A stretch of 60,000 nt of DNA from Glandiceps talaboti (GCF_964340395.1 NC_135554.1:26490592-26550591), one strand, 5' to 3'. Positions 38,063 to 60,000 are shown, numbered from the stretch's first letter. Translations and numbers: made by a program. Notes: generated from the sequence alone by a model not told the origin.

Positions 38063-38130
<68 letters not shown>

Positions 38131-38999
38131 CAGAGCTTTCAAATCTTTGGATCTATCTATAGTTGTCAAGTATTAACAACAAATAAATGGACTTACATAT
38201 CTTTGTAAGTCAGGTCCGAGTCCACTTCTATGTAAGTCATTGGATTTGATCTGTGTCCAACTTTATTCCATTTTATCATGTCTCTTTCAATAAGTGATTT
38301 CCACACTAAACTGTCATTGGCTAACATATTCCAATATTTACATGTAGCAGATAGTCTTGCTAGGTCCCATCCACTCAAAAAAGAAAATATGTACAACTGT
38401 ATGTATACCTATAAAGAAAGAAAGAAGAGAAATAAATTCATGATATCAAATCAATGAAAACACTTTCTTGATTACTAGATGTCACATTCACCACATTTAG
38501 TTCTCATTATAAAATGGTTTCCTCGTGTTACTTATTTACTAGTATATATATATGAAGTTATCATGTTTAAGCGAAGTGTATATAAGTGACAACTCAAAAA
38601 TAGGTAGTCATTGACGTCAGTATAATTCCTCCAAGGTCTGTCGAAACAATCACAACAATCTATTGTCCACCAACATGTTGAAACTAAATGATCACGCACT
38701 ACATACACAATTCTAGTCATGCTTGCAGACGGAGTAAGTTGGGAGTCGATTCTGACAATGTCACTCTCCTTCGTTAGGGACGATATCAGAATCGAGTCTT
38801 GTACACCGTTTGCAAACAGCCAGGACCACCACATATACATTGGCACTGCCATGGATTGGAATTACAATAATATACTTACTGGAAGTTCTTCAAAACCGAC
38901 TTGTTTGATACGTTGACAACTACGGCATTCCTGATACTGTTCATGAGATATGTTTGTAATAGTATTGTCTTCTAGGATTGAGTTATACAACTTTAGCAT
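34858..38999 (-). CDS. FBXO4: F-box only protein 4 (SCF ubiquitin ligase substrate adaptor), seven exons, complete
   Basis: Coding exons on the - strand: 38999-38880, 38408-38197, 37541-37333, 37120-37042, 36556-36387, 35552-35395 and 34938-34858. Every junction keeps phase, giving about 342 residues against 387 in human. FBXO4 binds SKP1-CUL1 through its F-box and recruits substrates such as TRF1 and, as reported, cyclin D1. The F-box (about residues 37-85) reads EELPVYIQLYIFSFL. The C-terminal atypical GTPase-like domain shows APRLVMFGPGLE, then EIDGVGSGF, DGFIYIVEST, VPLLVLSCI and NRPWL, the same order as in vertebrate FBXO4. The ATG is preceded by an in-frame stop six codons upstream, so no longer first exon is read directly. 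The gene diverges from RPL37, and a LINE sits immediately upstream of the start codon. The last exon has seeded a downstream minisatellite. Confidence 0.93.
35030..35082. repeat. (CAAACA)n microsatellite in an FBXO4 intron
   Basis: About eight copies of acaaac-type hexamers between the last two coding exons. Confidence 0.9.
38064..38130. repeat. (CAAT)n microsatellite in an FBXO4 intron
   Basis: About 16 tandem tetramers between FBXO4 exons 2 and 3. The + strand open frame through it (Ile-Asn-Gln-Ser) is an artefact. Confidence 0.95.
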
Positions 39000-40602
39000 A
39001 TAGCTATTGTTCCTTCATTGACATGTATATTTAACAAGTCTATTTCTCAGGGTATTGTACCAACTGATTGGAAAAAAGCTACAATTATTCCAATTTATAA
39101 AAAGGGCAAGCGTGATAAACAAGATGTTTCCAATTACCGCCCTATTTCTCTACTCCCCACTCTCTCAAAAGTTCTTGAACGTTTAGTCTGCAATCAACTT
39201 ATTAGTTACTTAGATTCAAATAATATCCTCCATCCAACTTTTTCTGGTTTCCGTCCAAAACATTCGACAGCTACATTATTACAGCATATGTGTGATGATA
39301 TACTTGATAACATGTTCAATAGGAAAATTTCATCTCTTCTTATGTTAGACCTTTCAAAGGCGTTTGATTCAGTCAATCACACTATCCTTCTCAGTAAACT
39401 TCAACGTTACAACTTTCATCCATCTGCAGTTCAGTGGTTCAGAAGTTACCTATCAGGTAGAACTCAAAGTGTAAAAGTTGGCAACATATCTTCAAATTGT
39501 ATTCAGGTCAAAACTGGAGTACCTCAAGGCAGTGTCTGTGGACCTTTATTATTTGCACTATATATTAATGACCTTCCTACTTGGCTTCACTCAAACACTC
39601 CAATTTATGGTTTTGCAGATGACATCAATATTCTGAAAAACAGTACCATTGCCGATATTGATGTACTTCACAATGACTTAAAATACGAAATTAATCGTTT
39701 AACTACATGGTTCCATGCAAATACTTTGAAACCAAATATCTCTAAATATCAGTATATGTTCTTCGGTACACGTCAACAACTAAAGAAAATACCAAATCAC
39801 ATTAATTCTCTGTCCTTTCAAGATATTACTATCAAAGCTACTAAGTCTGCTACCTGCTTAGGCTTGAAACTGGACCCTGAACTCAGTTGGTCAAACCATG
39901 TGTCTTATCTCCGTAGGGCATGTGGTTTCCGTCTAACAAGACTGGCACGTGTTAGGCGTTGTATACCGGAAAAAGTCAGAAAGAATGTAATAGCTGCTAC
40001 TGTCTTCTCCCTTTTAGACTACTGTGACACAGTCTTTTCTAATTGTAATCTCACTTTGAAAAGTAGTCTTCAAGGTATCATAAATTTTGCTGTACGAATT
40101 CAATGTGGCCTTAAAAAATCAGACCATGTAACACTTGCCAGAAATTCTCTAAATTGGCCAACTATTCAGGAAAGACACGATCAACACTTCAAAAATATTG
40201 TCAGTAAATGTATAAGCAAAAAAGTACCACTCTATTTATCTGATCTTGTCACCAAAAACTCAACAATACACCAATACAATACTCGGACCAAATACCACAT
40301 TCCAAAGGCACACAGTCGTTCTTTCAAATACCGCTCATGTATTTCCGCAAATACGACTACTTAGTAAACACTTAGTTTTTAATGTCTTAAACCGTTTTTA
40401 ACTTCATAATTCTAGCATCTCTCGTGTTTTACTTTTTATAACTTTTATTTTATCTTTGTACTCTGCCCTGTAAATTTTGTTACTCTCCCATATTTTTAAA
40501 TTATGTGTCTTTGTATTTTAACGTATGTTTTGTATTTTTATATTCAATGCATGAAAATCCATTTATGGATGCATTGACCTAGAGTAATAAATCAAATCAA
40601 AA
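39000..40602 (+). mobile_element. 5'-truncated non-LTR retrotransposon (CR1/Jockey-like LINE) with 3' stem-loop
   Basis: An uninterrupted frame to 40364 encodes a reverse transcriptase. IFNKSISQGIVPTDWK and NYRPISLLPTLSKVLERL come first. Motif A is LDLSKAFDSVNH, motif B is GVPQGSVCGPLLF and motif C is YGFADDINIL. A C-terminal region ends RSCISANTTT. No upstream endonuclease is present. The 3' end carries a stem-loop (40544-40577) and a short aatcaaatcaaaa tail instead of poly-A, as in several CR1-related families. It differs clearly from the LINE at 18397-19870, so two families are active or recently active. The 5' boundary is uncertain by about 20 bases; protein-like LINE sequence (IVPSLTCIF) already reads from about 39006, next to the FBXO4 ATG. 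The intact frame suggests a young, possibly polymorphic insertion. Confidence 0.9.
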
Positions 40603-40987
40603 CTATACGATGAATTGAAAACACCAGACAAATCCATTCCTGTTTCTAGAGACTGTCTTTTCTCAATCACCAACTTTATATCGTTCACATTCATTTCGTT
40701 CCCAAACATGTTGACAAACGTTTACCGGTTACCGATGTCGAAACAGTGATTAAACTATATTGGTGCACTCGCAGTCCGCTTATTATATCGACACCCAAGA
40801 ATGACACATTCAGTGCAACGCGGTAACTTCCAACGTGGAGTTTCCGTAAATAGACGATGATGTCATGGCACCATATTGTTTTGGGTCAAGGGTCGTGGGA
40901 TTTCGAGACTCTCGCAAAATCTCGTCTTCCTCGACGTCTGGAAACCATATCGAGGCTACGACCTTTTCTGTTGCTCTCAGAGCCAAG
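40603..40987 (+). promoter_or_regulatory. Promoter and 5' leader of RPL37, probably shared with FBXO4
   Basis: This is the only non-LINE sequence between the divergent FBXO4 and RPL37 genes. No TATA box is evident. Just before the RPL37 ATG there is a pyrimidine stretch (ccttttctgttgctctc, about 40961-40977) of the kind that starts ribosomal-protein mRNAs (5' TOP), so transcription probably begins there. Assigning a shared promoter is inference. Confidence 0.55.
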
Positions 40988-43937
40988 ATGGTGAGTGTGG
41001 AAAATAACATAATCTTGAATCGGCAACATCTAGCCGCATCGATGTTTTAAAGGAAACAAATCAATAGCCATTTCAATAACAATAATATAAACTTTCAATG
41101 TCTCCACTTTTTAGTGGCTATTTGGATGATCATACCTGTAAAATTTTATCGAAATGTGATGGGTTGCTACTATGGGTATCCAGTAATCGAACATAGGTGC
41201 ATGTTGGCTCGTGACAATCGTAATATTAGTAATCAAGTTAGTTCAGGTTGTTGAAATCATGAAATGCCGTTAGTGGCATGCACTGATGTTTATTCCAGTA
41301 TAGTATAATATGGTATTCTATTATTGAGTTATTAGAAGTAGTCTAAACGCGACGTCAAATGTTGTTAACGGCGTATCACTATCATCACACCTTCGAACTT
41401 GAAGCTTGCCAAAGTGTATTCAAAGTGTACATACCGCCAACCGGTTAACCACATTTGAGGGATGCAACGATTGGGAAAACTTGAGAACACAATGAAGTTT
41501 ATATCATGTTGAATAAATAGAATATACCTCAAGTTATCAAACACACAACCGCATGTTGTACAAGACTCTGTGGTGTCTCCAAGTCCAGCTCATATTTGAC
41601 CCGGAAGCAATTTTTATCTGCGATGACACACATTACAATCAAGTGTCCCATACAAGAATGGGTTATATCATAGACCCTCCACAAGGTTATATTTACCTTG
41701 TATCTCTATCAGACCCGAATGACATTTTAAAAAGATGACTGCCATTCAATTTTACGCCTGAGCTGTCAAAACGAGGGAGGGGAGGGGGGCAACATAGGTC
41801 TTTCGAGCAGTTTTGTGATGTTTAAGTGTAATACTTAAGTTTTGTGCCTACTGTAAGTTAAGTTATATGCTCTGACACTGTATTTTGTATTAATTTATTA
41901 TTGTCATGTTGATAAACTAAAATTTAAAAATGTTTAACAGTTTATCAAATGAATGTTTTATAAATATTTAGTTGACTATAACTAATTGCAATATATTGAC
42001 TGTGGCTAATGATTCAAGTCGCCTCTTAGATCGTCAAATATTAACATTACACATTGCAAAATGAATTGTACCTGGTATTTGAACCCCCTTCCACTGAAGT
42101 GACACAATTTATTTTATTTGTCTTTACAGACGAAGGGAACATCAAGTTTTGGCAAGAGGCACAATAAGACACATACAGAGTGCCGCCGATGTGGTCGTAA
42201 ATATCACATTCAAAAGAAACGATGTGGTTCGTGTGGATATCCTAGTTCCAGAATCAGACATTGTAAGTGTGTGTTGTTATTCAGCATTTAAAGTAGTTAT
42301 TCGAAATCTGAAGGATTTTTGGCTTCCTTTTACTCAATATAAAAAGTACAGTTAATATCTATATATGTGCCGAGTAATAGATGCAGTAGTTGATTGATAA
42401 CCAAACTAGAGTTATATGTGGGGTTTTTCTGGGGGGGGGGGGGGGGGGGGGTATACTGCCTTGATAAATCATGTCAAATTGTCCTGCAGTAATTCACATG
42501 ATATTTTGGATTTTGTTCTCTCTGTAAAGTATTCCAGTTTCATGTGTAGTATTTATCCAGCGTTTATAGTTTCCTCCTAATTTTATTTTACCAAAAGGTT
42601 TGGAGCTAAAAATTGTTGTATGACCACATATTACCATATGTATGTATTTTCAGACAACTGGAGTAAAAAAGCTATGAGGAGGAAGACAACTGGAACTGGA
42701 CGTATGCGTCATTTGAAAGTTGTACAAAGGAGATTTAGGTAAGTATTTCAATAAGGCCTGTAGCCCCAACACACTGGCAATACAGCTGCTTTCAGCTCTA
42801 CTGGACTTCTAAGTTTGACAGTACTGTAGATATAGTAAAGTGTCCATCAAGATGTGTGTAAGACTAAGATACATCATGTTGTTCAACCCTATCAGGCTTG
42901 TCAAATATGACTGCTGGCCTGAAGGGGTGGTGTGACATGTTGTATCTTTCAGACTGGGTGTGCAAAAACTGTGTGTCAGTGTGCCCTCTAAGCTAATCTG
43001 ACACGCCACCGACACACAATATCTAGTGACACACCAAAATTTGATGTTCCCTAGTCTCTTACTATGTGGTGACTCACAAGAAATGCCAGGTTTTTAAAAA
43101 AATAATTTTGACCGTGAAGAACAAAATTTGGCTATCGTTGGAGCTTGAGGGCACACGTGTGTTTTAATGAGAAGTGATATTTGATGGAGGTATTATTTTA
43201 ACCTGAAGGGTTATTTTGAGAAATTTGTAAATAAAATGATTGCTAAGTGGGTCAAAAGTAAGATTAGTTGTGATCAAAAATGTATATATATTTTCTTTTA
43301 GTATAGCCCTCAAAGGGTGATGTGTGCAGAGGGCTGTGTTCTGTGCATGAAAGTATTATGATCTCTCTGCACTGTTGCAACTATTATGTTTGACTTCGTT
43401 TCACAATGAAAAAGGAAACAAATTTACAAGTGTCAAATTAGGAAATTCTTGTTGTCCTGTTAACAATTCAGCTTAAAATCTTGATAAATTATTTGTAGAG
43501 GAAAATTTACACTCCCAGAGTCTAACATTATTGTCAGTGAATCCAAATATTTTGCTGGCATCCTGTCAATATTGCCAGGTTGTACACAGCAATGGACTGG
43601 AATGGTTTGTGGTGAAAAAGGAAATTATATATCTTGATATTGTTACAGTTGCATTTAGCTAGAGAAAAACTGATGATGAAGGTAGAGAGAGTAGAAATGT
43701 GTGTAGATTGGGTCAGAGAGGTCGTCTAGCCTTCGATTTTATGACTTTCCAAATCAAATATATAATGCACTATTGATTACCCTTCAGGCAAAAATGAATG
43801 CAATAATATGATTCATGATAAATTTGATCTAATATTATGTATCTTTGTCTTACAGGAATGGTTTCCGTGAAGGAACTACACCAACACCAAGAAAGAGAGG
43901 TGCTGCAGCAGCATCAACAGCAGTTGCCAAGTCTTAG
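40988..43937 (+). CDS. RPL37: 60S ribosomal protein L37 (eL37), four exons, complete
   Basis: Exons: 40988-40990 (only the ATG), 42130-42262, 42654-42738 and 43856-43937. Phases match and give 100 residues (97 in human). The protein is a zinc-binding component of the large ribosomal subunit. [20 protein letters not shown] opens the mature protein. Two CxxC pairs (CRRC and CGSC) form the zinc site, followed by the conserved [11 protein letters not shown] and [10 protein letters not shown], and an alanine-rich tail ending in Lys-Ser. Placing the initiator ATG alone at the end of exon 1 is the arrangement I recall in vertebrate RPL37. The spacing between the two CxxC pairs is one residue shorter than in the human protein. 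A candidate AATAAA polyadenylation signal lies at about 43979. The introns may host small RNAs, but I could not define one. Confidence 0.97.
42431..42451. repeat. Poly-G run in RPL37 intron 2
   Basis: About 21 consecutive G residues. Similar runs occur near 637, 9423, 16322 and 27631, always on the + strand. Confidence 0.95.
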
Positions 43938-44829
43938 ATCTGAAATGTAGTTGTCAAATACGTTGCAATTACACAAGTAAATAAAAAGCGTACGTTTATT
44001 ATTACAGACACACAACATTTGTCATTGTTTTTTTTTTGTGTTTAAATTGGTATGAATCAGGTAAGATGGTATGATCTCTACTATGAAATTTGGATTGGAA
44101 TATATCATTTGTATATATTTCTTCATCGTCGCAAACCACAACCGTTTTACGGTACCGTTCTTAACGAGTCTGTCCCTAAGAAATAATAGCTCTGGTTTTG
44201 CGAGAATGATATTTCTTGTGATTTTCACCTAAAATCAACTGTGCACCTAAAATCAACTGTGACATTCCAGGAATGCCATTTTGGTCAAACAAAGGGTGTT
44301 CATTTTTTGAGTGTCAATGATGCATATTTATCATAAACTTATTTTAAGTTTCACTTCAAGAATACTATCGAATTGTCAACAATATTCAAAACTAAGGAGA
44401 CATTCACTCTGTATCTGATTAGGAGATGAAAACTAGAGTAATCTCTAAATATTTGGACAAAATGCATTTACAATATAGAGTATGAAGAATAAACATAAAA
44501 GTACTCCATGTGCTCTCTAGACTTTCATTTGAACCCCAACCCCGCTTACGACGATGTTCGAAAGTTTACTCAAAAACAAAGATGTCAATGCATACTTTTC
44601 ACCCTCTAGTTTAGTATATCCATAGAAGTGTGGTACATCAAATATTTTCAGCAATAGCTCACAAGAATAAATGGTTACATAAACTGTGGTCACAAGAAGA
44701 CCTTTATTTAAGAAAAAGAATTACATATGTCTGAAATTTTCACTGCAATTCATTGTCTTTATATTTCGTGAGGAAATATTTCATTATTAAAAGTTAATCT
44801 GATTGAAGACTTAGTGCCAAGTAACAAAG
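43938..44829. other. Region between convergent RPL37 and ARMC7
   Basis: Holds the RPL37 3' untranslated region with a probable polyadenylation signal (aataaaaagc at about 43979) and, on the other strand, the ARMC7 3' region. A 16-base phrase (cacctaaaatcaactg) is repeated in tandem at about 44226-44260. No other gene. Confidence 0.6.
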
Positions 44830-47800
44830 TTACTGGTCTGGTGGCAAAGGAATATCTGTTGGCATACATATAGCTTCACTGACTTCTATGTCTTGTGCAC
44901 AACAGCAATCCTGCAAATAACAAAATATTTCTGAATTACAAAGATATATAATAACTTATCTCTACCAGGTCAACAATACTTTTGGTCAAAAACTTGAGAA
45001 TCAGCTATGTAATAACTTTGTCAATGAAGATCAATAGTTATTAATGTGAATGCGATCATGATTCCTAAGGTCCCCAGACCTTCACATATTTGTAAAGAAT
45101 TGAACTAGAAATGTCCAAGCCCAAACTTTCATGTGTTTGAATGTTCAAGAGAGCTTTGAGTCTGGCCTTGTTGGCTAGATATCTCCAAGCCTGATTTTTG
45201 TCATTTGGTGAGGAATTATATGTAGAAAGCTGGACTTTGATATGATGAGGACGTTTCTACAAATCTCTGAGCCCCAGACTTTCATAGTGATAAATGTTAC
45301 ACAACTCTCCAACACTGACTTCCATGTAAAGTGACAATGGGGTATAGAAATCTCCAAACCTCGGACTTCATTTTCAAGTTTAACACTTTGGACACACTGT
45401 AATGATGTCATTGGTATAACAAAATGCCAATGGGTTGATGATATAATGTAGTGTACAATATTATGTTAAAACATATCAATAGATTATTATTCATTTTAAA
45501 ATGACAAGTTTCCAAACACAATCATACCTGGAGAAAGATTGCTGCTAAATTGCTGATTCTGGTATTCGATGACTGGAGTAATTGCTGCATACGCTGGACA
45601 ACTGATGTGCTTGTAGCATCTAACAGACAACAGAAAAATATACGAAAAATGATACATTTGAGAATAGAAGAATATAATGAGGAGTTCTCTAAGAGAACAA
45701 ATGAGGATAATGATAGATTTAATAAAGGAAACACATTCTGATTCCAGGATTACACTCATACATTACATCACAGACACTTTACTTTATCAAGTATTTATTA
45801 CACCTCAACATCCTTACACAAGCTGTCGCTGGTCAGAATCAAATCACATAAATAGACTATTTTCTGCAAAGTGATGTTGCCAGTGTGTGCCCTCTAGTTA
45901 TTTCGACCAATGTGCATGCAATCTGCACATCACAACAATGTTGTCTTTTAGTGTTGTGCGCTTGAGATGAAAAAGTCACTACAGTGAGACACAAAAGCTT
46001 ATTTCTTGCAGATGTCGAATAAGTATAATTACAATTTAGTTGTAGGGTCACTCGAGCTCCTACAAATAATGTCATGTCTGCATTCAATGGTTATCTCCAG
46101 GTGCAATTTGGAAGTACAGCATGAAAGGGTGTTAACACATTCACTTTGGCAATATCACAATTTAATGCCTGCCCTTGGGTTGGCACGCTTTACCAAAATT
46201 TTGATGAAGCCCTCACCTTCGGCTTTTGCATCTTCAAAATTTTGATAACGAGTGCCAACCATTGTGCAGACAATAAATTGTGATATTGCCCTTTCTGGCA
46301 TGTGTTATTATTTAAATTTAACCTCTACTGAGTTGTGCTAACTTGAAAACATTGATGTGGGTTATTACAGGGTCATTATAAATTACTTGTCTACACTTAC
46401 CACTTTTTGATTCCTTGTTTACCAAGAAAATCAAACAGGAAATGACAGCTATAACAATTTCTTCATTTGTGCTTGTGAAAAAGAAAATGATGCAACAATA
46501 TCAGTTTATGTTGGACAGTCTGCAGAAGATATTAGACTGGAAAATTGATAGCAAATAAAGCCTCCCTAAATAGTATTGATATTATTTGATGATGGCTGTG
46601 ACTTCCATGCTGTCAAAACTTTACAATATTGTTTCTGTTTTGAAATTGGTGCTTACTTTAGGGACAGTTATGCTGTGATTTTTATAGTCCTACTTGCTAG
46701 TTTTGGTTTTTATGTCATCTTGTACATCACTTTTGAATAATTATGCATGAAGACGTCTAAGCCTATTGCATGTGCCATAGTGTTATACCAATAAGGAACT
46801 TGCAATCCAGACTGAGCATGCTCAGACGCAAAGGACTATGGAATTATCTGTGGTTATCGTAGTACCTAATCTGGAGCTACTGAAAAAATTAACCTCCCAC
46901 AATGGTCAGGGTAACTATGAATTGATTATTTGTGGTTACACACAATGTATCAACATTGTTTACAATGCTAATTGATTAGGATTTATTATCACATTTCCCA
47001 TGATGCAATATTCAACATGGCGGGTTTGCCAGTTCCCTAGTATTTACCAAGTTTAATTTGCTAATCATTGCTGCATGTAAAATAACAAACTCTATTTTAC
47101 ATCATTTTACAATTTTTTACAATCCATTGAGTTACAAACATGGACTTATGATACTATGAATACTCATCATGGAAGCACTGGGATTCATATACAAGTTCTC
47201 TTCTTCCACTTTTGATCGCGAAACAGACATGTTTCAAACAAATCACTCGTCCTTCAGTGTCTAACTGGATCTGACAGAATGATCCAAATTTACTACTCGG
47301 TGTTGAGTAACCAGAAGTGTGAAAAGGTTAGCTTCAATATATGTCAATGTACATGGACTTGATCTATATTGTTATTTTCACACAGACAAACAGAGTAATG
47401 TAGTTAAATAATCCAAAATCCAAAATAAATACCCATTTCTCATCTGCATGGGAATTAAATTGTCATTCCACAGAACACTTACCTTGATAGCTTGGTCAAA
47501 ATCATTGAAATTCCATCATTACGAAGGATGTACTCTTTGCTTTGTTCATCTGAAAAAAATAATTTAATTTAATGTAAATGGATGGGTATAATGGGTTATT
47601 CATGTTGATTTATATAATCATCATCAATTCGTACACTTAGATTGCATATTAGCAATTGGCAAAAATCGCAATTTGATGTGTAATTTTTTGAATCTTATGT
47701 ATTTACTTAGTGCTTTTTTGTGTGGCTTACCTTGTGCAATATTACTGAGCCCTCCCAATGCTAATTCCACCATTTTTTCTGATTCCTCTTCAAGCATATC

Positions 47801-48768
47801 TGGGAAGTTATAGATGAATGAATACAGTTAATTTTTACCTCTATAGTCATGCCATATTTATGTCTGTACTTTTGTGATGAGCATTTCATTCTAATTTCTA
47901 TAAAAAACATGGTTTGTTGTGGAAATGTCTATGCACAGAATGAGGTGAGAGAACCCATTCCTCCCTCATTTGGTTGTTGTGGGGATGGGGTGGAGTGTGG
48001 GGGATGGGGTGGGGTGGTTGTGGGGATGGGGTGGGGTGGAGTGTGGGGATGGGGTGGGGTGTGGTGAGTGGGGTGGTTGTGGGGATGGGGTGGAGTGTGA
48101 TGAGTTGGGTGGAGTGTGGTAGGTGGACTGTAGTTTAACTGAAATTCATCTTTATCACTGTTAACTTGAAATAAATGTTTAGAGATATACAGAATTAATA
48201 GGTCCATATTGACAAATTATTTGTGATATACAGAACAATGTACAATATATCAAACTTCATAAAATTTGATAATGATATACAAGGTTCTGTATAAGACAAT
48301 TTGACCTCATTACCATATTTGTTTGTATTTTCAAATTTCAATGAAATCTATAGTGTAGTAACATCTAAAGAAACTTTCAAATGTGTGCTAAGCCAAATCA
48401 CAGTTCAATCAAAACATTACTTACCTAGGAAGAGATCAATGATGTTGAGTTTCCTGAGGTATTCATAATTGACTGGATCATAAGCAAAGTTAGACAGGTT
48501 TGCAAGCACTTGTTCTTTGGACTCTGATAAGTAAAATATTTATAAATTTTACCTAAAATATGACATCTATTATAATATGCTTGCTATAATAATAATATGT
48601 GATATACTTGGTGAACAAACTATGATTTACTAATGAAAATTTCTAAACACAGAGTAAAAAAAAAACGTTGAAAGCTAATCATCTTCAGGAGTGTAGTACA
48701 ACATGGGATCTTGTCATGTGGCTTGGAAGAGACATGTCGCGAGAGAAACAGTTATTATCTTCTTATGG

Positions 48769-48817
<49 letters not shown>

Positions 48818-49753
48818 GCAACATGTTATGGAAGAACAGTGTGGGGTTAGTACCATATTAAGTTGAGAACTGTAACTTTCACTATATTGGCAAGACTGCT
48901 AGGCCACTGGTTAGTTGCTTTAAACTGGTAGAGGGCGCTAGCCTTAGTCAGCAATAGGAGAATACCTGATGGTCACAATACAAGTATGATCTGAAGAGTG
49001 AAGACTCACAAAAATGTTGGATAAAGAAGATGGACTGTATAGATACAGGTTGAAGGAAGATATTTATATTCACCAAAGGAAGCTCAATCTACATCGGGAT
49101 ACCAACATCAAGATCCCAGCTGTTTCTCTCAAGTTCATTTCATGTGACTTTCCCAAGACACATGATAATAGCCATTGTGGTACACCTCTTATGATGCAGA
49201 CGAGACAAGACATCACCAAAAAGTTGGGATTCAATTTCATTACATTTTTTACCATGAACCTGCAAAGTCCATGAACATTCATTCTCACAAGTTATGATTT
49301 ATTTTGTCTCAAATCCCCCTCACTATATTCTGTCCTATTTGTAAATGTTTAGCATATTATACAATCCATCATTGCAGCTTCTGTAAGTGCATGGGATTAA
49401 AGCATTCACATAGCAACCTATATCCTACCAGGTCCCCTTATATAGTAGCTGAGTTGGTTAGCGCACTGATTCAAATCTTGTCTAGGGATTGCCACTCAGG
49501 AACCAATAGTAGCTGTAAAGCTCAAACTGGCAACTTGCAGATCTAAGTCAGCTACAGTGTACTTTAACCATTTGACCATGGATCTTGACTAGATCTATTT
49601 ACGATGAATGGTTCTAAGATCATGACAACAAAGTGCAAGAGTATTTTTCTTTTGAAACTCAGAACTCGGTTACTCACCTTCACTGCTGCTTTTTTGGAAT
49701 TCAGAGATCAGTTGTTGGAGGAACTTAAATAGATCATTATGTATTCTGTTCAT
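44830..49753 (-). CDS. ARMC7: Armadillo repeat-containing protein 7, seven exons, complete
   Basis: Coding exons on the - strand: 49753-49678, 48523-48425, 47799-47731, 47549-47483, 46471-46401, 45619-45528 and 44910-44830. All phases agree, giving 184 residues (198 in human). ARMC7 is a small armadillo-repeat protein reported in association with spliceosomal proteins; its detailed role is poorly known. The strongest identity is in exon 2, [20 protein letters not shown] followed by [11 protein letters not shown], almost the same as the vertebrate protein. Exon 3 holds [15 protein letters not shown], exon 4 [13 protein letters not shown], exon 5 [12 protein letters not shown] and exon 6 [11 protein letters not shown]. 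The short tail ends DIPLPPDQ, comparable to the GIPLPRS tail in human. The start codon lies 1.16 kb from the divergent AMPK-alpha start. A foldback element lies in the intron between exons 5 and 6. Confidence 0.94.
46128..46312. repeat. Foldback (MITE-like) element in an ARMC7 intron
   Basis: Outer arms share ggcaatatcacaattta (about 46148-46164) with its complement at about 46274-46290. Inner arms share ggttggcac and caaaattttgatgaag-like sequence with complements on the right. The ends read taacacat and atgtgtta. Total about 180 bp. Confidence 0.85.
47975..48130. repeat. G-rich minisatellite in an ARMC7 intron
   Basis: Irregular repeats of gtggggatggggtggggtgg on the + strand, which is the non-template-sense strand for ARMC7. 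Runs of four G suggest G-quadruplex potential. Confidence 0.9.
48769..48821. repeat. (CAA)n microsatellite in ARMC7 intron 1
   Basis: About 17 CAA triplets with one CAG near the end. Confidence 0.95.
49380..49560 (+). repeat. Dispersed repeat, possible tRNA-derived SINE fragment
   Basis: tcctaccaggtcccc is followed by tagctgagttggttagcgc and gattcaaatcttg, which look like tRNA A and B boxes 15 bases apart. A related copy occurs at 33225-33420. It lies in ARMC7 intron 1. Confidence 0.5.

Positions 49754-60000
<10,247 letters not shown>

Noticed and set aside
43668-43740. Box C/D small nucleolar RNA in RPL37 intron 3 (tgatgatga motif)
   Set aside because: No CTGA box D at the right distance and no terminal stem. 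Only the C-box-like motif is present.
49440-49480. tRNA gene
   Set aside because: The A- and B-box-like motifs are only about 15 bases apart and no cloverleaf can be formed; a SINE fragment is more likely.

Overview
The window is nuclear DNA of an animal. Genes are split into short exons with GT..AG introns, microsatellites are long, and there are satellite arrays, non-LTR retrotransposons and many foldback repeats. The DNA is AT-rich. The gene set points to a slowly evolving, probably marine invertebrate (hemichordate, lancelet or lophotrochozoan are all possible); I cannot name the species from sequence alone. No prokaryotic operon, CRISPR array, tRNA or rRNA gene was seen.

Layout, left to right. 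(1) 282-1495, + strand: the last two exons of a cys-loop acetylcholine receptor subunit. (2) 3080-3619, + strand: two small exons encoding a PPPY-containing N-terminus that fit in reading phase to a dispanin/CD225 protein whose last two exons lie at 30861-31599. (3) 9534-23143, + strand: a six-exon gene for an uncharacterised basic protein with a C-terminal tryptophan-rich DNA-binding-like module; it would lie nested within the dispanin intron. Its largest intron holds about 8 kb of a ~185-bp satellite, broken by a young 5'-truncated LINE (18397-19870). (4) 23.1-30.8 kb: repeat-dominated DNA. (5) 34858-38999, - strand: FBXO4, a ubiquitin-ligase F-box protein, complete in seven exons and followed by a minisatellite grown from its own last exon. 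(6) 39000-40602: a second young LINE, lying between FBXO4 and RPL37. (7) 40988-43937, + strand: ribosomal protein L37 (eL37), four exons. (8) 44830-49753, - strand: ARMC7, complete in seven exons. (9) 50918 to beyond the window, + strand: AMP-activated protein kinase catalytic subunit alpha, first six coding exons.

Most gene models were rebuilt by hand: acceptor, donor and codon phase were checked at every junction, and FBXO4, RPL37, ARMC7 and AMPK-alpha each join without a phase error. FBXO4 and RPL37 are divergent, and ARMC7 and AMPK-alpha are divergent, which suggests two shared promoter regions; the first is now interrupted by a LINE. RPL37 lies upstream of AMPK-alpha in the same orientation, as I recall for human chromosome 5p13, where FBXO4 is also found, so part of this block may be an old linkage. 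I did not find a clearly new multi-gene system. The most unusual items are an in-frame palindromic insertion inside an exon, the FBXO4 terminal-exon minisatellite, and the LINE abutting the FBXO4 start codon.
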